From positions 46,018,152-46,082,151 of the forward strand of contig OZ007575.1 in NCBI GenBank assembly GCA_963931925.1: a DNA stretch of 64,000 bases, in the 5' to 3' direction. This stretch comes from Onchidella celtica. Taxonomy: Eukaryota > Mollusca > Gastropoda > Systellommatophora > Onchidiidae. The translations under genes and the position numbers were made by a program. The notes beneath the pieces were generated by a model, which was given only the letters and a program-made list of their open reading frames with translations, did no database searches and had not been told where the DNA came from. Below are positions 56,641-64,000 of the stretch, in pieces (within the stretch, counting starts at the first letter, position 1; each line of letters begins with the position of its first letter).

Positions 56641-56838
56641 ATGCCAGTAGGGTCGAAAGCATCGCCATGTCATCAACCCATAACCAAATTTTTCAAATCT
56701 GGAACCGATAAGAACATAGCTCCTGGTACAGATCCCAGTGGTGGTGGTGATGATGACAGTTGTGACAGTGAAGTCCAAACAGAAAATCAGTATCAAATGG
56801 ATTCACCAGCTCAAACGCCAGTCGAAGGAGAAGTGACT
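56641..56838 (+). CDS. Candidate first coding exon of an unknown gene
   Basis: The ATG at 56641 has A at -3. The frame reads MPVGSKASPCHQPITKFFKS and then a Gly/Asp/Ser-rich acidic segment and Gln/Pro-rich sequence, ending at a donor-like ACT/GTAAGG (56839). QPITKFF resembles a degenerate PCNA-interacting (PIP-box-like) motif. No acceptor-bearing partner exon was found downstream, and no family is recognised. It may equally be a chance frame. Confidence 0.25.
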
Positions 56839-56839
56839 G

Positions 56840-59800
56840 TAAGGCAAGCATTCGGTTTTACGTAATACTCGTGTGATTCCATGTCGATACACTGTATATG
56901 CACAAGACTCACACCATCATATACACCCAATACCGTTGAATTCCAACATGTTGTTACATTTTTTCATTTTGCTCAGGCTTTTTTGACTTTTTGATCTCCA
57001 GGGAGTTTGGAATACTAAATAATGCAAACAGAAAAACAGAAGAAAAAGAGGAAGAAAATCCCGTTGCATCAGATAATGTGATGAATGTTTTTTTCTTTGT
57101 TACTTTTATTAATAATTTTATTGGCACGAGTTCGTTCTGACATTTTATCAAGAAATGTCAGTCTCAATCGAACATAAAATCACGTTTTTGCACCTTTTAT
57201 AGGATTCTAAAAGTCATTTCTACGGATTGCCGTAAGTTGTTTTATTAGTTATGCAACTTTAAAAGCTTTTTAATATGATAAGGTAAAAGATTTCTTCGTT
57301 TTATTTTTGAAAAAAAAAATATTTTGACCCAATATAAAGATAGCAATGGGGATCATGATTGAAGAGGTTTTCAAGGAGCTCATTAATAAGGCCTATTCAG
57401 GTGGCTAAAAAACCCGTGTGCTGATACCACGACAGCCAAACTGTATCTCATCATTTCCAACTGTGGAGGTTTTTCTGAGACAAAATATACGCAGATGTAA
57501 TGAAGTTAAAAACGAATTCTGCATATTTTTTTTTTTTTTATATAGTCAGGTCGGATCATGAAAATATTCTTCTTAAATTCCCGAATCTCTCTTAATTTCT
57601 CCGTGAAATTTGTCAAATAACTTTCATTTATATTGAATAAAAAAATTCTGATTAATTTAAAACGTGGAAGGGCTAATTACCGAGGCATCATTTTTTTTTT
57701 TAATTGGTCCCCTGCGACCTTAATTAGATTTGATACAAATCCTGGTTTCTTTATTTCGAGTCACTGATTTCCCTTTTATCCATAACAACCAGTTATGTTC
57801 ATTTTCTTGTTTTTTTTAACTCAAGATGAATTTAAATCATTTTTATAATTTCTTATGAACATTGGGCAAGGTTCTGAATATTCACAACATCCGAAACATC
57901 TCAATGTCAGTCTTTTGAATGGATCGACTACCATGATATATCAACAAATAATTGCACCACGTTATAAGATGTTCAGAAAATTTATATTTTTTTTTTTGGA
58001 TCATTTGATCGTTGTTTTTTTTTCACGGCACAGATTTCGGCCAATCTGTGAAAATCAGAAGTCATTCGACTTGGTTACCCACGGGGAAACATTAATTTAA
58101 ACCATAGAAAATATTTCTCTGTGTTTATCAAACTTAAAATGTGGATGAATAGTATCTAAGTTGTTGCTGGTGTCAGGATTAGGATTTGAATTGCCGTGCT
58201 AGGTCACGCATTGTTTATTACATGGCATCATTGATTTTAGCCAGTGCAAACGTCCTTGAACTATTCCCGTGGACAGTTTGTTTTTGTAACGCTTTTCTTA
58301 GAGATGGAAAGAAAGTGGGTCAGGATAGAACGAATGGATAAATTAACAGTGACGATGCAGTTTTCGACCCCGTGGTTTGGGTGTACTTTAACAGGGAAAG
58401 ACGGGGCGAATAAGGGGTGAATAAATTCGTACATAAAACGTTTAGGGTGTAGAGACTTTGCGAAAGGTTTTGACATCCTAAGTCTGACTTTGTCTGTTAC
58501 TATTAATAGAATCTATTGGCGCTGCGAGCGGAGCTCGAAGTGGATGCACCAATCAAATTTGAGCAGTCACGTGATTTGCAGAAGATAAGCGGTGACATGT
58601 TTATGCTACCTCACTCCATGCAGCGTATCCTATTCTGCGAAGGTGTCGGCTAAGGTTCAGCCAGAGGGAACCATAAGACTGTTAACGTCATGTCTATGTC
58701 CTGGATAGACAATGAAAATAACCCACAGCTCTTTTCTCCAGTTCCCTGAAATTGTTTCAGGGAACCAATCGTAAGTTTCATCACCATGATTCGAGATGAT
58801 GTGAATCTGACCCTAACTTTCCAGTAGAAGTGCGACCAAGGGAATGCAAGACCATAAAGTTTTACTTGCAATTAAGATCTAGAACGAGTGACTGATATAC
58901 ACATTTGTAAATTGTAATTGATGTGTCTGGATGAGGCTGGGGATTGCCAGCCCATCCTAGAACAGATCTAGATCTATCTTAACTACGTCAGTGTGTCTTG
59001 ACGGTTTGATCCTTTATAAGCAGTTAAATGAGTTAATATTGTCGTCTGAGACATAAGTATATTATTTGTGAAGTAGTAGGCAGTCTATATTTCTGAAGAT
59101 AAATAATTACTAAGTAAACTGTGAATGAATCAGAATGATATAGAGTCTCAAATCTCTTAAGACTCTAGAGGAGATTTATAGTTATGTATTTTAGTATTTT
59201 CATTTGATGCTGCTGATGTTGACTTTTAATATGTAAACGATAGACGAAATTGTTAGGAATTTCAGTAATAAATTTGTGGCCCTACAAGGTCCTTGATATA
59301 ACTTACTCGAAATTGTTATTAGTGTATGTGGCATGGTATGGCAGAGTAATTTCTAAAACCTCTCGATTTAAATGCAGTCGAACACCTAAATTTATAGTTT
59401 AGTAATCCCCAACGTAACACTCGAGGGCACACCCCTCTTCCAACTCGTAACACTGGAGAGGGACCCTTAAAGAACCTTAGATAACGCCATGCCACTTAGT
59501 TAGATTATTTTAAAACCTATTGTATTTTTTTATTCCATTATTTGATATTGTACTGTTCTAATATTATGTTTTCAGGTGCTTTTTATTATAGAGTTTAAAC
59601 AATTTGTATTAATCGAATATTTTGTTTCAATTTCATATGGTGAACATCCCAACATCCCATTGACCCGTGGACACCGGCGAGGGAACCCTTTCATCATCCA
59701 GTTTTACTTCAGACGGAAATACAAGTTTGGGCTTGGAGCTATGGATTGAGGATATTTAACATCTGAATTCCTCAAAAACGAAGTTAAGTGAACCATCTTA

Positions 59801-60340
59801 CTAACAGTCTTGGGGAGGGCGACGTACTTTCCGCTCTGTGTGTATTGTTCCAGGCCATTTTTCTTTTTACTATATGTTTAGTTTAAGTGCGGGAGGTTGG
59901 TTGGGATCATAGGTTAGCATATCTTCTTTGCCATTACGAAGGATATTGGAGGCCTTGGTGGCTATGTAAAATAACTCGGGGGGATTTGCTTCTCTGTGAA
60001 TAGTTCTATTAGGGATCCATTATTCGTATAGATTGTGGCGTTCTTTTCCTTCCTCACTTTTCTTTAGGAAGATGTCTCTCCTGTTTTCTTCTTAAACTAT
60101 CTGTAATATAAATTAGGACTTGTAGGGTCTGTTATCGTTCGTTTTACTTGTCAGTATACGTCCTGTTTATTGTATTTTTTTTTGCTTATAAACTTTAAAC
60201 TACTATAATAACATTGATATGTTTAGAATATATGCCTGAGGTGTTTCACGTGCTAAAACCACGTTGAATTGTAATCTGGTATTGACATATGTGAGAGAGG
60301 AATATAATAATTTTTGGTTCACGTGACAATTTCACGTTGA
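56840..60340. other. AT-rich intergenic sequence; probable left part of the gypsy element near its right end
   Basis: No gene. A perfect hairpin lies at 58741-58765. TTTCA before TATGGTGAACATCCCAACAT (about 59630-59655) could be an LTR end and primer-binding region of the downstream retrotransposon, with AATAAA at about 59268, but the LTR start cannot be fixed without the 3' LTR. Confidence 0.35.
58741..58765. repeat. Perfect hairpin, 11-bp stem
   Basis: GTTCCCTGAAA, loop TTG, TTTCAGGGAAC. No terminator context; eukaryotic intergenic sequence. Confidence 0.9.
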
Positions 60341-60365
60341 AGATAGATCTAGAGAGATTAATTTT

Positions 60366-60830
60366 GCAGTGGTAACAGAAGACACTGCGTGTGCGTGTTT
60401 TGAGAAGAGAGAGAATTTTGAGAGTGTTTTGAGAACACAGAGATATTTCAAATTTGTCGTGTTGAGAGAGAGATATATTTTTGATTCATCGCATTGAGAG
60501 AGCGATTCGTTTTTGACAGTGATAACAGAGGACACTGATTCTTGCGTTGAGAGAGACGTAAAATTTTGAGAGTGATCACTCAAGACATTAATTTATCGCA
60601 GTAAAGGCGATATATAGTATTTTATTGCAGTGGGAGCAACGGATAGACGGCACTGCCTTACTAGAATTTATATTGAGAGAGAGAGAGATAAAGTTTTTGC
60701 AGTTTAAGTGATACTGCCTGTAATTTTCAGAGAGAGATAAAGTGTTTGCAGTTTAAGTGATACTGCCTATAATTTTGAGAGAGAGAGATAGAACGTTCTT
60801 TTCGCGAAGCAGTGCTAACATAAGACACTG
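60366..60830 (+). repeat. Leader array of six CAGTG...CACTG hairpins
   Basis: Hairpins at 60366-60388, 60517-60537, 60627-60656, 60699-60717, 60748-60766 and 60810-60830 share GCAGT/ACTGC or CAGTG/CACTG stems. Three of them (1, 2 and 6) have 11-nt loops of the form nTAACAnAnGA. GAGAGA runs separate them. The array lies just upstream of the retrotransposon start codon. Confidence 0.8.
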
Positions 60831-60932
60831 AGTTAATATTAACAGTCAATAACTGTTCATATAAGATATTGATACCGCGATATACCGTAACATTGGGTAA
60901 ATATTTACTAATTTTACAGACTTTAATATATC

Positions 60933-63900
60933 ATGGCCGAGTTTTTTAAATACCTGGCATATGCCAAAGTTCTCGGCATACCAGAGGAAGAACGCGCCTC
61001 GTGGTGCGAACAACAAGTAGAACAAGACCGAGATCTTGAGCATTGGCTAGCAGCAAGAGAGAGAGAAAAAGAAAGAGAGAAACAGAAGGAGAGGAAGCGT
61101 GAGCTAACGTTAAAGAAATCAGAGCCGCCTTTTGTTAAACAGAGGGATTTTCCGAATGAAGGTAATGTATCCCCGCGTCGAGGATATCAGACTTATTCTT
61201 TTTACGAGCCTCGCCCATATTATCGTGGCAACTACACAGGCCAACAATATAACCGGCCTCAGAGACCGCCTCGACGAGTGTATTTTGATGATAATCATAA
61301 TTATAATAGACCGCAGGATCGGCCTTATCGTGGACACGACTCACACCGTATTATGTGCTTCAAGTGTAATCAGTTCGGCCACATGCGAAGATTTTGTACC
61401 GTAAAAATGGGAGCGGCAAATGCCTGCTCTGTACAATCTACACCCTATACAGATGTTGGTTATACTAATAAATCGTCATCGCAATCAAAGACTATTCCAG
61501 TCATGTCCGCCCTACATGAACTGGGTGAATTAACATTTTACCAGGGCCGCGTGAACGCGATTCGCGCTTCTGTTCTACGTGACTCCGGATGCACGACTAT
61601 CGGCGTTCGACAGTCACTAGTCCGTCCAACACAATTTTTGGATAAAGAGGTAACTTGTATTACTTTTGGCGGATCTGTAGAGCGATTCCGTCTTGCAGAA
61701 GTTTATATTGATACACCTTTTCTCACAGGTATTGTTACTGCATGTGTACTGCCTAATCCAGTGGCTGATGTAATCATAGGGAATGTACCTCAAGTAAATA
61801 AGTTTCCTATCGGTAACTTGGAAATTTGGACTGAGGATGAGAGTGTTGCTTGTGCGACAACACGCTTACAATCGAGTCGACGAGCAGACAGTCCATTGAG
61901 TAATCCTACTATTGAAGTGAACATAACGTCTAGTGCATTTCATGATGAGCAACATTCAGATCCCACATTGAAACATTTGTTTGCTAAGGTTGATCCTACC
62001 GCACCGGATACCTCTAAGTTTCTTATTAAAGATGACTTACTATATCGTAATTTTCGGAATAAGCGAGAGGCCGTTATGCAACTTGTAGTACCGAGATCTT
62101 TTCGTCGCGACATTATTCGTCTCGCGCATGACACTTCCTTGGCGGGTCACCAGGGAAAGGCCAGAACTAAGTCTCGAATACTATCCCAATTTTTTTGGCC
62201 CAGTATTTACGCAGATGTAAACCGGTTCGTATCAACATGTGACGTATGTCAGAGACGTACCCCTAAAGGAAGAGCATCGAGAGCTCCTCTGCAGGAGATG
62301 CCTATGGTCTCCAGACCATTTGAGCGCGTTGCCGTAGATATAGTTGGTCCTCTACACAAGTCAGACAGAGGACATCGTTTTATACTTTCTGTCATTGACT
62401 ACGCAACCCGTTGGCCAGAGGCCATTCCGCTAAAAGACATTTCAGCTGATCATGTCGCTGAAGCTCTTATTACTATTTTTTCGCGTCTAGGGTTTCCGGT
62501 TGAAATTTTATCGGACAGAGGTCCACAGTTTACCTCTGAGCTTTTTAAGAAAGTCTTGGAGTTGGTCGGGATTAAACAAAGATTGACATCTCCATACCAC
62601 CCACAGTCTAATGGCTGCTGTGAACGTTGGAATGCTACCATGAAAAGTATGCTTGCACGAGTTTCCGCCGACAAACCGAGTGATTGGGATCGACAACTCC
62701 CCGCTATTCTTTTTGCATACCGAGAACTACCGAACGCATCGACGGGTTTTTCTCCCTTCGAATTATTGTATGGTCGTAAGCCGCGTGGTCCAATGGCCAT
62801 ACTCCATGATTTATTCGCTGGATCAGACACGGACGACAACGATACGCGGTCTGCATATCAATACGTTGTGGACTTGCGTCAGCGAATTCTTAACGCATGT
62901 CAGCTCGCACAAAAATCTTCAGCTGCGCATGCTAGTCTTTATAAACAATATCGTGATCAAGGTAGCCGATTGCGAACCTTGACCGTCGGAGACCAAACTC
63001 TTGTTCTCCTTCCGGAAACGAAAAATAAACTCCTTCTTACATGGAAGGGACCTTTCAAAGTTCTAAAGAGACTTTCTCGAGTAAATTATCTTATCAAGAT
63101 TCGGGGACAGGACAAAGTCTTCCATATAAATATGTTAAAGCAGTACCTATCCGACGATGATAATCGACAGAATAATCGCCGAAATGTGGTTGCACAGGCC
63201 AATGCGGCCTTGGTTTCAGTTGACGATGATGATCCTATTAAGATAGAGAATTCAATACCCGCACTTCGATCTTCTGAAAACACTTCGGATGTGAATATAA
63301 ATCCAGATTTATCTGAATCGCAAAGACAAGATTTAAGAGATTTGCTTAACGAGTTTACTACAGTCTTTACTGATCTACCAGGTAATACTTCTTTGGTACA
63401 GCATGTTATAAGATTGAAGACGGATATACCCGTCTTTGTTAAACCATACCCGCGTCCGCTGCACGCACAGGAGACTATAATATCCGAGGTACGTAACATG
63501 TTTCACCTGGGAGTGATAGAGCGATCGACGAGTCCATATAACTCACCCATCGTCTTAGTGAAAAAAAAAGATGATACCGTGCGTTTTTGTATTGATTATC
63601 GTAAACTTAATGAGGTTACGATATATGACGCTGAACCGATTCCCAACCAGGAGAATCTTTTTGCTCAGTTAGCGAGGGCAACGATTTTTTCTAAAATTGA
63701 TCTTTCCAAAGGTTATTGGCAAATTCCGCTTGATGAGAATAGCAAGCAATATACCGCTTTTCAGACTCCGTTGGGTCTTATGCAGTGGCGCTATATGCCT
63801 TTCGGGTTAGTTACAGCCCCTGCTACTTTCGCCCGTATGATGACAATATTGCTCCAGGGTATGAATTCCGTATTGTCGTATTTTGACGACATTTGTATTT

Positions 63901-64000
63901 ATGAAACCGATTGGTCGGGCCACCTTGCAGCCCTACGACAAGTTTTTATTGCTCTTCGTCGAGCTGGCCTTACGGCAAAACCCAGTAAGGTATTTTTAGG
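60933..64000 (+). CDS. Ty3/gypsy gag-pol with integrase before reverse transcriptase (Gmr1-like), runs off window
   Basis: A single frame stays open for 1022 codons to the window edge. Order: short N-terminal region with a charged coiled coil (about 38-62); Arg/Tyr-rich linker; CCHC knuckle (C142-x2-C-x4-H-x4-C155); aspartic protease site D217-S-G; integrase zinc-binding H399-x6-H406-x29-C436-x2-C439; catalytic D469, D528, E564 (D-D-35-E); GPY/F-type module (WKGPFKV, about 702-708); then RT with FCIDYRKLNEV, FSKIDLSKGYW (D923) and YFDD (983-986). Ty3/gypsy pol normally places integrase last; integrase-first with gypsy-type sequence is the Gmr1 arrangement. A capsid domain is not recognisable before the knuckle. 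The ATG has a weak context, and the frame is otherwise intact, so the copy may be young. Confidence 0.9.
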   Translation, partial: MAEFFKYLAYAKVLGIPEEERASWCEQQVEQDRDLEHWLAAREREKEREKQKERKRELTLKKSEPPFVKQRDFPNEGNVSPRRGYQTYSFYEPRPYYRGNYTGQQYNRPQRPPRRVYFDDNHNYNRPQDRPYRGHDSHRIMCFKCNQFGHMRRFCTVKMGAANACSVQSTPYTDVGYTNKSSSQSKTIPVMSALHELGELTFYQGRVNAIRASVLRDSGCTTIGVRQSLVRPTQFLDKEVTCITFGGSVERFRLAEVYIDTPFLTGIVTACVLPNPVADVIIGNVPQVNKFPIGNLEIWTEDESVACATTRLQSSRRADSPLSNPTIEVNITSSAFHDEQHSDPTLKHLFAKVDPTAPDTSKFLIKDDLLYRNFRNKREAVMQLVVPRSFRRDIIRLAHDTSLAGHQGKARTKSRILSQFFWPSIYADVNRFVSTCDVCQRRTPKGRASRAPLQEMPMVSRPFERVAVDIVGPLHKSDRGHRFILSVIDYATRWPEAIPLKDISADHVAEALITIFSRLGFPVEILSDRGPQFTSELFKKVLELVGIKQRLTSPYHPQSNGCCERWNATMKSMLARVSADKPSDWDRQLPAILFAYRELPNASTGFSPFELLYGRKPRGPMAILHDLFAGSDTDDNDTRSAYQYVVDLRQRILNACQLAQKSSAAHASLYKQYRDQGSRLRTLTVGDQTLVLLPETKNKLLLTWKGPFKVLKRLSRVNYLIKIRGQDKVFHINMLKQYLSDDDNRQNNRRNVVAQANAALVSVDDDDPIKIENSIPALRSSENTSDVNINPDLSESQRQDLRDLLNEFTTVFTDLPGNTSLVQHVIRLKTDIPVFVKPYPRPLHAQETIISEVRNMFHLGVIERSTSPYNSPIVLVKKKDDTVRFCIDYRKLNEVTIYDAEPIPNQENLFAQLARATIFSKIDLSKGYWQIPLDENSKQYTAFQTPLGLMQWRYMPFGLVTAPATFARMMTILLQGMNSVLSYFDDICIYETDWSGHLAALRQVFIALRRAGLTAKPSKVFL

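Noticed and set aside
59200..59640. Definite 5' LTR of the right-hand gypsy element
   Set aside because: An AATAAA and a CA end are present, but no repeat partner lies in the window to prove LTR boundaries.
60933..62110. Programmed -1 frameshift between protease and integrase
   Set aside because: First suspected from a T-run near 62099-62102; recounting gives four T and one continuous frame.

Overview
This is a gene-poor, repeat-rich eukaryotic nuclear window from an invertebrate, most probably a marine mollusc. That placement is inferred from the repertoire: an A4GNT-like glycosyltransferase with a Golgi-type anchor, Ty3/gypsy elements, CR1/RTE-like LINE tails, hAT, Helitron and Sola-like DNA elements, tRNA-derived SINE pieces, and long CT, GATA/GACA and CA arrays. 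The AT-rich background, split genes and absence of any operon structure exclude a prokaryote.

Region 1 (1-24.5 kb) is a tandem glycosyltransferase locus. The window opens with the last coding exon of an upstream paralogue (61-321). A second gene then runs from 10768 to 24514. Its exons join in phase to 380 codons (379 residues plus stop): a type II membrane protein with a D-A-D catalytic motif. Coding exon 1 is split by a nested insertion. A Ty3/gypsy element with two 214-bp LTRs (11278-18786, target duplication CTATT) sits inside a codon run, and its 5' LTR is itself split by a 4.6-kb Sola-like DNA transposon (11294-15929, 37-bp perfect inverted repeats, 4-bp target duplication). Removing both restores the exon exactly. 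Inside the gypsy element, gag lies on the plus strand and pol on the minus strand.

The 3' end of this gene and about 6 kb of flank (24201-30421) are a segmental duplicate of 1-6253. The pair gives before/after views of later events: a solo LTR inserted in copy B at a site still empty in copy A, and a CTT/CCT tract grown from about 24 bp to about 1.3 kb.

Region 2 (30.4-60.3 kb) has no convincing complete gene. It holds decayed LINEs, a Helitron inside an hAT-like element, a short hAT element with a perfect 8-bp target duplication, MITE-like pairs, dispersed repeats and satellites. One weak exon candidate lies at 56641-56838.

Region 3 (60.3-64 kb) is the 5' part of an apparently intact Ty3/gypsy-class retrotransposon reading off the right edge. 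Its order is zinc knuckle, protease, integrase, reverse transcriptase. Integrase upstream of RT is the unusual arrangement of the Gmr1 group. A leader array of six related short hairpins precedes its start codon, and a recognisable capsid domain is missing.
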